Positions 15,999-24,919 are shown, numbered from the stretch's first letter. The stretch: 64,000 nt of DNA from Paenibacillus ihumii (GCF_001403875.1 NZ_LN884299.1:62001-126000); one strand, 5' to 3'. Notes: a model not told the origin generated them from the sequence alone. Numbers and translations are program-made.

Positions 15999-18224
15999 TT
16001 AATAATCGTCGGGCCTGTGAATAATCTCCAATCCCTCCACATGCCGCTTTCGCATCAGCTTGCTTTTCTTCCGGTTCTCTTTGGTCTCGAATACGATATC
16101 CATATCGTAATCCTCGGGATACAGTTCATCCTTCTTGATGTAAGGCTTCAAGCGCTTCCTGTTCACTTTGCATTTTTGCTTTTGAATCATAACGCCGACC
16201 TGTCCCCGGTGATCCTCGGCCGCGAAGACGATGCCAATTTTGCCGTAAGAGGTCACCCATACGGCATCTCCCACTTCAAATACAGGAGCCCGCGTCTTCT
16301 TATCCTCGGCAGCATCCGAAGCGGGGGCATAATTTGCGCCGCGAATTTCATCGGCTCCAGCTCCGGAACCTTTGGCAGCCTCAGGGCGCTCGGCATTCGC
16401 ATGGGATCGCTGCCCATCGGCATCAAGATGCTTTGCGTCTGATTCAGGGTGATCCTCTCTTGCGTCTAAGAGCTTCACATCTGATCCAGAGGGCTCCCCT
16501 TTGGCATCAAAAAGCTTTGTGTCTGATTCGGGGTGATCCTCTTTTGCGTCGAGCAACCTCGCGTTTGTCCCGGTTTGGCCCCCTCTTCCCTCGGAAAGCT
16601 TCGCACCTGCCTCAGAGCACTTCTCACCTTCTTCGAAGCTCTGACCAGACGGCCGCAGTTCCGAAGCGCTTAGCTTCGGCTCTGCTGATGCACTGCCTGC
16701 TTGCCGGGTAACGATTTCCCTCGAGCGCTCAATAATGGCCGGATAGATCCCCAGCTTGCTTGCGATTTCAATCGCATAGCTTTGGCCGGCCTCGCCGATC
16801 GTCAAGCGATACAGTGGCATCAGCGTCTCCGGATCAAACTCCATCCGGGCATTCTGAAAGCCCTCCGTATGCGAAGCGAACGTCTTCAGCTCATTAAAAT
16901 GAGTCGTCACCATGACGGTCGCCCCTCTGCGGCCCAGTTCCTCCAGAATCGCCATCGATAAGGCAATGCCCTCTCCCGGATCGGTTCCTGCGGCCAGTTC
17001 ATCGATCAGAAGCAGCGTATTCGGATCCGCCTCTTGAATCATATGGACTAGACTCCTGATTTGCGCGGAGAAGGTGCTCAAGGACTGCTCCAGATTCTGT
17101 CCATCGCCGATGACAGCCATAACGCGGTTGTAAATCGCGAACCTGCTGCCCGGATCAACAGGAACAAGCAGGCCAGACTGCACCATTAGGGCAAGCAGGC
17201 CGAAGGTTTTCAGCACGACGGTTTTCCCGCCCGTATTCGGCCCGGTAATAATAAGCGTCCTGTAGGCGGAGCCGATCTCCAAATTCAGCGGCACCATCGT
17301 TTGCAGAAGATGTGGATGCCGGGCCCCCCTGACTCTGCTAACGCCGTCCCCACTGATCTGTACCGCCACTCCACCGATGGCCGCGGCGTATTTAGCTTTG
17401 GCAAAAATGAAGTCATAGGTGCCGGTAATTTCGATATTTTGCGAGAGCTCATAAGCCTCCTTCTCCACCAGCTCCGATAAATAACTGAGTATTTTGGCCT
17501 CCTCACGCGCCTCGTCACCGGCCAGCATCTCCAGCTCGCCCTGCAGCGCCGCGATCTCATCCGGCTCTACAAACACCGTCTGTCCGCTCGTGGAGTGATC
17601 CAGCGTTCTTCCCTTCACCTGCTTGTAGTAGTCCTTCTTCACAGGAATTACGTATCTACCTCCCCGCATACTGACCAAATTTTCCTGCAGAATGGAAGCA
17701 TGTCTGGACATGATCGCCTGCAGCTTCTTCTGAATCTTCTCCTTGAGCATCGTCATCCTCCGCCGGATTCGATCGAGATCACGGCTCGCTCCATCCACGA
17801 TGACGCCATGGCGAATACAGCGCAGAATCTCCTGCTGGAGCTGCGGCAGCTCGTACAGGGATGCTGCATACATGCCGATCCGTGGAGCAAGCCCCTCTTT
17901 GGCCGCCATATACTTCTTCAGTTGTCCGCAGCTGTACAGAAATGTCTGAATAGCGGTAAAATCCTTCTCGGCAAACATATATCCTGTACCAAGCAGGGAT
18001 ATAACGGAATCAATCCCCTCCAGGGATGGCAGCGGGACGCTAGCTCCCGCCGAGAGCAGGGCCTTCGCTTCTGCTGTCTCCTCAATCGCCTGCTCGATCT
18101 GCGTTCTCCGTTCCAGCGGCGCCAGCTTCTGAACCCGTAATCGTCCTTCGTAGGATACCGCATAGCTGGCCAGCTTCTCCTTTATGCTGTCATACTCCAG
18201 CATGCCAAGTGTAAATTGTTCCAT
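15999..18224 (-). CDS. MutS2-like ATPase without Smr nuclease domain
   Basis: About 741 residues. The N-terminal core and clamp helices (LEYDSIKEKLASYAVS to the RYVIPVKKDYYKQVKG hinge) and the ATPase are of MutS2 type: Walker A GPNTGGKTVV, the signature region DGQNLEQSLSTFSAQ and Walker B LLLIDELAAGTDPGEG, then THFNELK. MutS2 proteins act on recombination intermediates or collided ribosomes. The family usually ends in an Smr domain; here the last ~230 residues are instead an acidic repeat linker followed by a KOW-like patch (FEVGDAVWVTSYGKIGIV) and a basic end. Starts at ATG 18224 (after GGAGG) or ATG 18242 are both possible; the frame upstream runs through a terminator. Confidence 0.82.
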   Translation of the reverse strand: MEQFTLGMLEYDSIKEKLASYAVSYEGRLRVQKLAPLERRTQIEQAIEETAEAKALLSAGASVPLPSLEGIDSVISLLGTGYMFAEKDFTAIQTFLYSCGQLKKYMAAKEGLAPRIGMYAASLYELPQLQQEILRCIRHGVIVDGASRDLDRIRRRMTMLKEKIQKKLQAIMSRHASILQENLVSMRGGRYVIPVKKDYYKQVKGRTLDHSTSGQTVFVEPDEIAALQGELEMLAGDEAREEAKILSYLSELVEKEAYELSQNIEITGTYDFIFAKAKYAAAIGGVAVQISGDGVSRVRGARHPHLLQTMVPLNLEIGSAYRTLIITGPNTGGKTVVLKTFGLLALMVQSGLLVPVDPGSRFAIYNRVMAVIGDGQNLEQSLSTFSAQIRSLVHMIQEADPNTLLLIDELAAGTDPGEGIALSMAILEELGRRGATVMVTTHFNELKTFASHTEGFQNARMEFDPETLMPLYRLTIGEAGQSYAIEIASKLGIYPAIIERSREIVTRQAGSASAEPKLSASELRPSGQSFEEGEKCSEAGAKLSEGRGGQTGTNARLLDAKEDHPESDTKLFDAKGEPSGSDVKLLDAREDHPESDAKHLDADGQRSHANAERPEAAKGSGAGADEIRGANYAPASDAAEDKKTRAPVFEVGDAVWVTSYGKIGIVFAAEDHRGQVGVMIQKQKCKVNRKRLKPYIKKDELYPEDYDMDIVFETKENRKKSKLMRKRHVEGLEIIHRPDDY
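16394..16603 (-). repeat. Five 42-bp repeats coding an acidic 14-residue unit
   Basis: Five tandem units encode variants of AKLLDAREDHPESD (for example TKLFDAKGEPSGSD and ARLLDAKEDHPESD). They form the flexible linker between the ATPase and the KOW-like patch of the MutS2-like protein. All are multiples of three, so the frame is kept. Confidence 0.85.
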
Positions 18225-18270
18225 TTTAGTTACAACCTCCATTTCCTTCCTAATTCTTTTTTTGTACAAC

Positions 18271-18313
18271 AAAAAAAGGGCGTAAGAATGCACATAGCGC
18301 ATCCTTAGCCCTT
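18271..18313 (-). terminator. Attenuator-like terminator right before the mutS2-like gene
   Basis: On the minus strand AAGGGCTAAGGATGC pairs with GCATTCTTACGCCCTT (one mismatch) and seven U follow. It ends about 20-30 bases before the ribosome site of the mutS2-like gene, leaving no room for a promoter between them. Confidence 0.8.
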
Positions 18314-18344
18314 GTATTCCTCGGCTGTAAGTTTATTCAGAATC

Positions 18345-18374
18345 AAAAAAGCCGTGCTGAACGACAGCACGGCT
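18345..18374 (-). terminator. Upstream terminator of the tandem pair
   Basis: AGCCGTGCTG pairs with CAGCACGGCT around a five-base loop, followed on the minus strand by six U. It closes the transcript that would contain the palindromic element at 18429-18546. Confidence 0.85.
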
Positions 18375-18428
18375 CCATGTTCTGGATAACACAAACAGCA
18401 AAATAAGGCGCTGTATGATGTCCTGCGT

Positions 18429-18546
18429 GTTCTTAACTAAATTCGCAGACTGTAATTTGGGTGCACGAAGCCAAGCGCGTGTTGCGGCAGCAACGGCACT
18501 TTTCCCGTTCAGATTACAGTCTATATGGAATTCATTAGTTAAGAAC
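18429..18546 (-). ncRNA. 118-nt palindromic structured element, type unknown
   Basis: The ends GTTCTTAACTAA and TTAGTTAAGAAC are perfect complements. Further in, AATTC/GAATT and AGACTGTAAT/ATTACAGTCT also pair, so the whole element folds into one long interrupted stem. The apical part holds smaller hairpins (GTTGCGGCAGCAAC and AACGG/CCGTT). On the minus strand it is followed 55 bases later by a strong terminator, so it could be a small RNA or the 5' part of the mutS2-like leader. It does not match 6S, SRP, tmRNA, RNase P or T-box patterns I know. A non-autonomous mobile hairpin is the alternative; no clear target duplication was seen. Confidence 0.5.
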
Positions 18547-18763
18547 GACCACCAACATCAAAATCTCTCCCTTTTTCGAGGTTACATCTAATTTAACAGC
18601 TATTATAGCCTCTAGTCAATGGCCAACTGCTTTCAGCGAAGTTTTCATCTGCCTGGAATATGAGGTATTATATTAGAGGATTTATATACTTATGTTAACA
18701 GAGTGTAAGCGGCAGGCAGCCGGCCTTGCGCTCTGTCTATATTTTGAAAGGAAGGGAACAAAG

Positions 18764-20632
18764 GTGTCCTTAATGCAACGAATCCGTCGAATCCATACGA
18801 AGCCGTTTGTTTTTTTCTCCATCATCATGATTCTGAAAATCTATATCGCCTGGCTCGCCATTTTCGATGGGGCACAGCCCTGGGGACCGCTGCTGAAGGA
18901 AATTCCGTTTATCTGGGTCACGTTCTCGCTGATCGAGTGGTTCTCGTCCAAGCGTAAGATCGGCATTTATCTCGTCGTAAACCTTATCATAACAGCCGTG
19001 TTATTCGCGGCTATTATGTACTATAAATATTACGGCGTCATCGTTACTTATCATGCGCTGCAGCAGGTTAATCAGGTTACTGCGGTCAAGAACAGCGTCT
19101 TCTCCCTGCTTGATCCTTACTATCTGTTTATTTTTCTGGATATCGTGCTGCTCGGCTTCTGGCTGATGCGTAAAAAACGAGCCCACAAGCTCAAAAGCTT
19201 CTTCAACCTGAATCAGGTTCGGGGAAGCGTGGCCGCCGTCATCTTTGCGGTCTCCTTTGCCCTCTGCATCTTCAACATTTGGCCGAACCGGGCCAGCATG
19301 AACGAAATCAAGCAGGCTGAGCAAATGGGGATCCTCAACTATGAGACTTACGCCATTTTTAAAAGCAAGGAACCTGAACTGACTGACAAGAAGGAAATCA
19401 CGCAAGCGAAAATAGACCAAATCAAAGGCATTGCCGCTCCGCTCGCGGAGCCCGTCCATTTTGGAGCGGCTCAGGGCAAGAACGTCATCATCATCCAAAT
19501 GGAGTCTTTCCAGAATTTCCTGATCGATTTCAAGGTCGACGGCAAGGAAGTGACTCCGACGATGAACGAGCTCGCCCGGGACAATATTTATTTCAAGCAT
19601 TTCTACCAAATGGTCGGCCAGGGCAACACTTCCGATGCTGAATTCGTCGTGAATACCTCCTTCTACATTCCTTATAACGAGGCAGCTACGCAAAATTATG
19701 CTTCCAAGCAGCTCCCGAGCCTGCCGAAGCTGCTCAAGGCCCAGGGGTATGATACGGCCACCTTCCATACCAATGTCGTGGACTTCTGGAATCGCCGCGC
19801 ACTGTACGAGGCGCTGGGCTTCGACCGCTTCTACGATAAAACGTTCTTCGGAAGCGAGGATACTGTCTTCTTCGGTCCTTCCGATGAGGTGCTGTATAAG
19901 AAAACGATCGATGAGCTTCAGAAGATGCATGATGCGGACCGTCCTTTCTACGCTCATGTGCTGTCGATGACGGCGCACCATCCGTTCACCCTGCCGGAGG
20001 AGAAGCGGTTGTTCCCGCTCCCTGAGCGCTATCAGGACAATATGGTCGGCGATTATATCCAGGCGCAGAATTACGCGGATCATGCCCTTGGCGAGTTTAT
20101 CGAGGACCTGAAGCAGCGGGGCATTTGGGATGACAGCATCATCATGATCTACGGTGACCATCTCGGCCTGCCGATGTACTCCCTGGACAAACGCGGCTTG
20201 GAGCTAATGAAGGAAATTTACGGCAGGGAATACAGCTATATCGACATGATTAACATTCCGCTCATCATTTCAGCGCCGAACGGCTCCGGTCCCGCGGTTA
20301 TGGACACGATCGGCGGCCAGGTCGACGTACTGCCGACCTTGGCGAATTTGCTGGGGATTTCACTCGATCAGCACATCCACTTCGGCCAGGATCTATTCAA
20401 CCAGGAATACAATCTGCTGCCGCAGCGCTATTATTTGCCTTCGGGCTCATTCCTGAACGACAAGGCCTTGTTCGTGCCTGGAATCGAGTATCAGGACGGC
20501 ATTCACTTTCCGTATGACGGAGCTCAAGCGGCGTATAATCTATCCACGCAAACCGAGTATGACCGCGCGCTGCAGCTGCTGCACCTCTCGGACAGCTACG
20601 TGCGTCAGCTTCCGGATCTGCCTGTTGAATAA
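18764..20632 (+). CDS. Lipoteichoic acid synthase (LtaS-family sulfatase fold)
   Basis: About 622 residues: five N-terminal transmembrane segments (to about residue 185) and a large extracellular alkaline-phosphatase-like domain. The metal/catalytic features are visible: IIQMESFQN, the nucleophile Thr in GQGNTSDAEF, MTAHHPF and IYGDHLG. Family role: transfer of glycerol-phosphate from phosphatidylglycerol onto the growing lipoteichoic acid chain, outside the membrane. GTG 18764 is chosen as start because GGAAGGGAACAAAG precedes it; ATG 18773 is the alternative, and the open frame to 18692 lacks a ribosome site. Bacilli often have several paralogues (LtaS, YfnI, YqgS, YvgJ); which one this is cannot be decided. 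Confidence 0.9.
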   Translation: MSLMQRIRRIHTKPFVFFSIIMILKIYIAWLAIFDGAQPWGPLLKEIPFIWVTFSLIEWFSSKRKIGIYLVVNLIITAVLFAAIMYYKYYGVIVTYHALQQVNQVTAVKNSVFSLLDPYYLFIFLDIVLLGFWLMRKKRAHKLKSFFNLNQVRGSVAAVIFAVSFALCIFNIWPNRASMNEIKQAEQMGILNYETYAIFKSKEPELTDKKEITQAKIDQIKGIAAPLAEPVHFGAAQGKNVIIIQMESFQNFLIDFKVDGKEVTPTMNELARDNIYFKHFYQMVGQGNTSDAEFVVNTSFYIPYNEAATQNYASKQLPSLPKLLKAQGYDTATFHTNVVDFWNRRALYEALGFDRFYDKTFFGSEDTVFFGPSDEVLYKKTIDELQKMHDADRPFYAHVLSMTAHHPFTLPEEKRLFPLPERYQDNMVGDYIQAQNYADHALGEFIEDLKQRGIWDDSIIMIYGDHLGLPMYSLDKRGLELMKEIYGREYSYIDMINIPLIISAPNGSGPAVMDTIGGQVDVLPTLANLLGISLDQHIHFGQDLFNQEYNLLPQRYYLPSGSFLNDKALFVPGIEYQDGIHFPYDGAQAAYNLSTQTEYDRALQLLHLSDSYVRQLPDLPVE

Positions 20633-20695
20633 TTTAGGAACAAGCGGACGCAGCACCCGTTCATAGCATGAGGAGTAATCGAGACGAACAAATAG

Positions 20696-20730
20696 AAATA
20701 AGCGGCGCACATGATGTGCGCCGCTTATTT
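20696..20730. terminator. Terminator between ltaS-like and MATE genes
   Basis: A 16-bp perfect inverted repeat (AAATAAGCGGCGCACA and its complement) with a 3-base loop, T-rich on the plus side and A-rich on the other. It can serve both convergent genes. Confidence 0.92.
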
Positions 20731-20813
20731 TATTGCTGAGGATGTCGTCCTCCCCATCAGCTTTCAGGACAGACCCTATTGTATGAAAGGATATACTTGT
20801 AGCATCGACTGCT

Positions 20814-22223
20814 TTAAGCTTCGACGTACCCTCCAGCGTTCCGAAGCGTTCCGCCTGTATTCATGCGGCCCTGAAGCTCCGCCTCCTTCTTGCGGAGGAA
20901 CTTCCGGTTGCGCCAGCGGACGTAGCAGAAGATGCCCCGGATATATTCATCCGCGATCATACAGCTGTATATGGCAACAATTCCCCAGCCGGCCGAGATC
21001 CCCAGGACATAGGAGCAGCCGGTAGCTACGATCCACATAACCGTCAGGGAGACGTACATAGTGTATCTCGTATCCCCTACCGCATTCAGCGCGTTCCCCA
21101 GCGTCATATTCAAGACTTTGGCAGGCTGCAGCGCCAAATTCAGCCAGAGCAGCGATCCGCAAATGAGCAGTATCCCTTCATCCTGTGTAAACAAGCCCAG
21201 AACCTGCTTGCCGAAGACGACAAGGAGCCAAGTGTTGATGATAACCAGGGGCAAGCCTGCCGACAGCGAGCGATAAACCGCTTTATAGGCCTCCTTTGTC
21301 CGGCCTGCGCCGTATAGATGGGCAATCTGTATCTGCACGGCAAGCGCCAGCGAGAAGCCGAGCAGGAAGCAGAAGGTTTCCAGAGTGCTCATATACGTTC
21401 TTGCCGCCAGCTCCATGGAGCCGAGCGTAGCGATGAAGGAGTAAATAACGAGCTGCGAGAATACCCAGCTCCCCGAATTGACGCCGAGCGGCCAGCCGAT
21501 CACGAGCACTTCCTTGAACAGCCTGCGGTCAAACAAGGATATATCGCGAATGCCGATTCTCCGCTGGAAGGCGCCCAGAAACATAATAAGCAGCATCACC
21601 GTCGCCAGCAGCCGGCTCGTCACCGTAGAAATCGCCACCCCAGTCAAGCCCAGCTGTGGAAAGCCAAGCTCCCCGAAAATAAAGCCATAGTTCATCACGA
21701 TATGGATAATGTTCATCGCTACTGCGATATACATCGGTCCCTTCGTGTTGCCGGTGTTGCGGATCGCCGTGCTGAGCGCAGACATGAGCGCGGTCAGGAT
21801 CATGCCTCCGCCGACGATCGAAATATACGTCACGGCCAGCGGCATCAGCTCTTCAGGCAGCTGGAGCATTCTGGCGATCGGTCCAGGCACCGCCACAAGC
21901 AGCAGGCTAAGCCCGAGCCCGATCAGTGCGGTCACTTTTACCGAAATAACGGCCACCGTCCGGGCCTCCTCCTCTTGCCGCGAGCCCAGCTTCTGGGCAA
22001 TGACGATCCCCGCGCCGCTTGCGACAGTAGCGAACAGCGTCGTCAGCGCGTTAAAAAGCTGATTGGAGAAGCCGACGACCGCGACGGCATCGTCCGAGAT
22101 GCGGCTGACCATCAGTGTATCGACCGCGCCAAGCAGAAATTGCAGGAACATTTCAATAAAGATCGGCCAGGTAAGTATCCATAGGCCGAATTTATCTTTC
22201 TCTCTACTCCGTATTTTTTTCAT
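20814..22223 (-). CDS. MATE-family multidrug efflux transporter
   Basis: A 469-residue membrane protein with twelve hydrophobic segments in two homologous halves. The first half shows LTWPIFIEMFLQFLLGAVDTLMVSR (split: LTWPIFIEMFLQ, FLLGAVDTLMVSR) and AVGFSNQL; these are typical of NorM/DinF-type exchangers that expel cations with Na+ or H+. ATG 22223 follows TTGGAGGTTGTAATA; the frame is open further upstream but without support. It is divergent from the AraC-type regulator, with a 300-base intergenic region; regulation of the pump by that regulator is plausible only from position. Confidence 0.9.
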   Translation of the reverse strand: MKKIRSREKDKFGLWILTWPIFIEMFLQFLLGAVDTLMVSRISDDAVAVVGFSNQLFNALTTLFATVASGAGIVIAQKLGSRQEEEARTVAVISVKVTALIGLGLSLLLVAVPGPIARMLQLPEELMPLAVTYISIVGGGMILTALMSALSTAIRNTGNTKGPMYIAVAMNIIHIVMNYGFIFGELGFPQLGLTGVAISTVTSRLLATVMLLIMFLGAFQRRIGIRDISLFDRRLFKEVLVIGWPLGVNSGSWVFSQLVIYSFIATLGSMELAARTYMSTLETFCFLLGFSLALAVQIQIAHLYGAGRTKEAYKAVYRSLSAGLPLVIINTWLLVVFGKQVLGLFTQDEGILLICGSLLWLNLALQPAKVLNMTLGNALNAVGDTRYTMYVSLTVMWIVATGCSYVLGISAGWGIVAIYSCMIADEYIRGIFCYVRWRNRKFLRKKEAELQGRMNTGGTLRNAGGYVEA

Positions 22224-22525
22224 TATTACAACCTCCAATATGGCGGAGATGCTATCTACCATCCGTAATATAACTTTCAAGAGTCCGTTATCCAGGTCTT
22301 TGTATCGACAACAAGCCGGGGACGCGCTCCAAGCTGGGGCTGGCTTCCAGCATCGGCGTTTTTCCAGGAGAAATTCATGAGGCAAGTGCCTGATCATCAA
22401 CCTTTTCAACTAACTTTTTAGCATGTGTCACATTATAGATGGTATATTGGAATGGATGTATCACTCAACCAACTGAATCTTTAACTTTTCAAACCTGAGT
22501 GGATTTGTTTTAGGAGGTAGTTCGC
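22224..22525. other. Divergent intergenic region between MATE and AraC genes
   Basis: No gene. It must hold the promoters of both neighbours. Near 22490-22525 an AGGAGG ribosome site for the AraC gene is clear. I saw no convincing long palindrome. Confidence 0.5.
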
Positions 22526-23419
22526 ATGTCTGTCATTCAATTTACGGTTCCTCCCCTGCCCCACTATATCGCCAGCGGCTTATCCCTGCTCAGTGCGGGT
22601 CAAAAGCATCCCAGCCGCCAGAATATCGATGTGTTCGATTTGCTCGTGGTCAATAAAGGCTGCCTGTACATGGGCGAGGAGGGGCAGAACTACGAGGTTA
22701 GCGAGGGCCATGCGCTCATTTTGCGGCCGGACAGCTACCACTACGCGGTAGCCGACTGCAAGGAGGATACGCTGTATCATTGGGTTCATTTTCAGACGGC
22801 CTCCAGCTGGTCGGTCGAAACGGAGAGATGCGGCGAGCATTTCTGCTCGGGTGACGATCGCCCGGGTTATATGCCGGCATCAGCTTTTTCGACGTGGACG
22901 TTCAGCGTGCCTGTCCCCCAATTTACGAGAGTCGTACAGCCGCAGAAGCTGAGTGACACCATTACAGAGCTGACCGATCTGAATAGGAGCCTGCATATCC
23001 CCGGCGCCAAGCTGCGCCAGCAGACGCTCTTCCAGGAAGTGATTTCGCTGCTGTCTGCTTCTCTGGGCATGAACGGCCCTTCCCCGCAATCGATTTGCGC
23101 GGAACGCGCCGCCTCCTATCTGAGGGAGCATTATAGGGAGCAGTTCTCGGCCAAGCGGCTCGGCGAAAGCATCAACTTCCATCCAGTCTATATCGCCCGC
23201 TGCATGCAGAAGGTATTCGGCTGTTCGCCGGCCGCCTACCTGCAGCGTTATCGTATCGAACAATCCAAGCTGCTCCTCCTGCAGAGCAACTACACGGTAG
23301 AACGGATCGCCGAGGAGGTCGGGTTCAACCATCCCGCCTATTTTACGGCCAGCTTTACCAAAATAGAGGGGCTCTCTCCCCGGAAGTATCGTCAGCGCTT
23401 TGCCTGGATCAAACATTGA
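22526..23419 (+). CDS. AraC-family transcriptional regulator with cupin sensor domain
   Basis: A 297-residue regulator. The N-terminal ~150 residues form an AraC-type cupin (FDLLVVNKGCLYMGEEG, then HALILRPDSYHYA), which usually binds a sugar or other small ligand. The C-terminal ~100 residues hold two helix-turn-helix motifs: FSAKRLGESINFHPVYIARC and VERIAEEVGFNHPAYFTASF, ending with the usual GLSPRKYRQRF. TTTTAGGAGGTAGTTCGC precedes the ATG. Divergent from the MATE pump gene. Confidence 0.9.
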   Translation: MSVIQFTVPPLPHYIASGLSLLSAGQKHPSRQNIDVFDLLVVNKGCLYMGEEGQNYEVSEGHALILRPDSYHYAVADCKEDTLYHWVHFQTASSWSVETERCGEHFCSGDDRPGYMPASAFSTWTFSVPVPQFTRVVQPQKLSDTITELTDLNRSLHIPGAKLRQQTLFQEVISLLSASLGMNGPSPQSICAERAASYLREHYREQFSAKRLGESINFHPVYIARCMQKVFGCSPAAYLQRYRIEQSKLLLLQSNYTVERIAEEVGFNHPAYFTASFTKIEGLSPRKYRQRFAWIKH

Positions 23420-23438
23420 TTGCGCTTGCGGCTATCGT

Positions 23439-23704
23439 CGATGGTTACCTGCAATACGGCTGGCTTCGACGGTGGTCAATTGCTACTGCAATATGGCTGG
23501 CTTCGACGGTGGTCGATGGTTACCTGCAATACGGCTGGCTTCGACGATGATCAATTGCTACTGTAATAATGGCTGCTATCGACAATAGACAATTGCTACT
23601 GCAACAATGGCTGGCTTCGACGGTGGTCAATTGCTACTGCAATAATGGCCGCTTTCAACAATGGACAATTGCTACTGCAGTAATGGCCGCTTGTCATTGA
23701 CAGC
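23439..23704 (+). repeat. Seven imperfect 37-38-bp tandem repeats
   Basis: Units follow the pattern CAATTGCTACTGCAAT then AATGGCTGGCTTCGACGGTGGT. The standard units contain the small inverted repeat ATTGC-TACT-GCAAT; two variant units start CGATGGTTACCTGCAATACGG. No ribosome site or conserved frame is seen, so the array is not coding. Confidence 0.85.
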
Positions 23705-23806
23705 TTACGATAAGGAACACTTGCCATGCTTGCCGCTTGACACTGCTCGATTGTGATAATGAACATTTGCGACATGTTCAATTGCGACAAAATGTGACAC
23801 TATTCT

Positions 23807-23835
23807 TTGCTATAGCAGTTCAACTCTACTATAAT
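23807..23835 (+). promoter_or_regulatory. Promoter of the DegV gene
   Basis: TTGCTA and TATAAT are 17 bases apart, a good vegetative promoter, about 60 bases before the start of the DegV gene. Confidence 0.75.
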
Positions 23836-23896
23836 TTATTTAGGTCTACTGATATATTTCATTTTATGACCAAAACCTTTTACTGGGGGAAATGCG

Positions 23897-24757
23897 TTGA
23901 CACAGGTTAAAATATTCGCGGACAGTATTTCTGACGTACCGAACTCTTGGATCGAACAGCATGATATCGGTATCGTTCCGCTATATGTCGTGTTCGGTGA
24001 AACCGCTTATAAGGACAAACTCGAAATCACCACGACCGACATTTACAGCAGGGTGGATGAATATGGCGAGCTGCCCCGGACGGCAGCTCCTTCACCGGCC
24101 GATTTTGCTGCAGCCTTTGCGCCCTGCATTGAGCAAGGACAGGACATCGTATTCATCAGCATGTCCTCCAAGCTCTCTTCCACCTATCAGAACGCGCTTA
24201 TTGCTGCGGAGGAGTTCCCGTCGGGCCGCATCAGAGTCGTCGACTCCATGCATGTATCCGGCGGCATCGCTCTACTCGTCCTTAAGGCGGCTTTGGCCGC
24301 TAAGGACGGCGCCAGTCCGCAGCAGATCGTCGAGCTCGTAGAGGAATGGCGAGAGCGTGTTGAAATGGAAGTACTTGTGGACAGTCTTGATTATTTGCAC
24401 AGGGGCGGACGAGTCTCCAGCGTTCAGCATATGATCGGCAGCCTGCTAAAGATTCGCCCCGTGCTGAAAATCAAAGACGGCTTCGTCATTTCCGCCGATA
24501 AATATAGAGGCAAAACAGAAAAGGCTGCCCAGCGGATGCTGCAGCAGCTTATCGACAATTTTCATAAGATCGATCGGGATTTGGTCATTGTGGCTCAGAC
24601 GCTCGCCGAGAAAGCTGCTGATTATATCCGCTCGGCGCTGCTGGAGCAGACAGATGTTAAGGATGTGGCTGTTATCGAAGGCGGCTGCGCCATTTCCTGC
24701 CACTGCGGCCCGCGTACCGTCGCTATCATGTACATGCGCAAAGCTGTGCAGGCCTAG
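23897..24757 (+). CDS. DegV-family fatty-acid-binding protein
   Basis: A 286-residue cytoplasmic protein of the DegV/FakB family. The N-terminus shows KIFADSISDVP, the middle FISMSSKLSSTYQNA (lipid-head contact) and VVDSMHVSGGIALLV, and later DYLHRGGRVSS with the family Arg. Family members bind a fatty acid and present it to the kinase FakA for phosphorylation. Start is TTG 23897, preceded by CTGGGGGAAATGCG. Several paralogues are common in Bacillota, so no gene name is given. Confidence 0.9.
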   Translation: MTQVKIFADSISDVPNSWIEQHDIGIVPLYVVFGETAYKDKLEITTTDIYSRVDEYGELPRTAAPSPADFAAAFAPCIEQGQDIVFISMSSKLSSTYQNALIAAEEFPSGRIRVVDSMHVSGGIALLVLKAALAAKDGASPQQIVELVEEWRERVEMEVLVDSLDYLHRGGRVSSVQHMIGSLLKIRPVLKIKDGFVISADKYRGKTEKAAQRMLQQLIDNFHKIDRDLVIVAQTLAEKAADYIRSALLEQTDVKDVAVIEGGCAISCHCGPRTVAIMYMRKAVQA

Positions 24758-24817
24758 TCTCTTTCCGGCACTGCAGAAAGCTAAAGGATTTTTTGATTCT
24801 TGATTTTATGGGCTCGC

Positions 24818-24853
24818 TTGACGGGCTTGACGGGCTTGACGGGCTTGATGGGC
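24818..24853 (+). repeat. Four 9-bp repeats TTGACGGGC
   Basis: TTGACGGGC occurs three times, then TTGATGGGC, in the 340-base gap after the DegV gene. The rest of that gap holds a terminator and the presumed promoter of the next gene. Confidence 0.8.
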
Positions 24854-24919
24854 TTTGACCGTGCCTTCGTTCAAGCATGGATAGCCCATGGTGTTACTTG
24901 ATAGTTCAAATGTGTAGAT

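Noticed and set aside
18242..18302. MutS2-like gene starting at ATG 18302
   Set aside because: The extra 20-26 residues would be encoded inside an intrinsic terminator and lack a ribosome site.
18429..18546. RNase P or 6S RNA
   Set aside because: GTTCTTAAC resembles the start of B-type RNase P RNA, but the conserved core (GAGGAAAGTCC) is missing; the 6S-type central bubble between promoter-like strands could not be drawn either.
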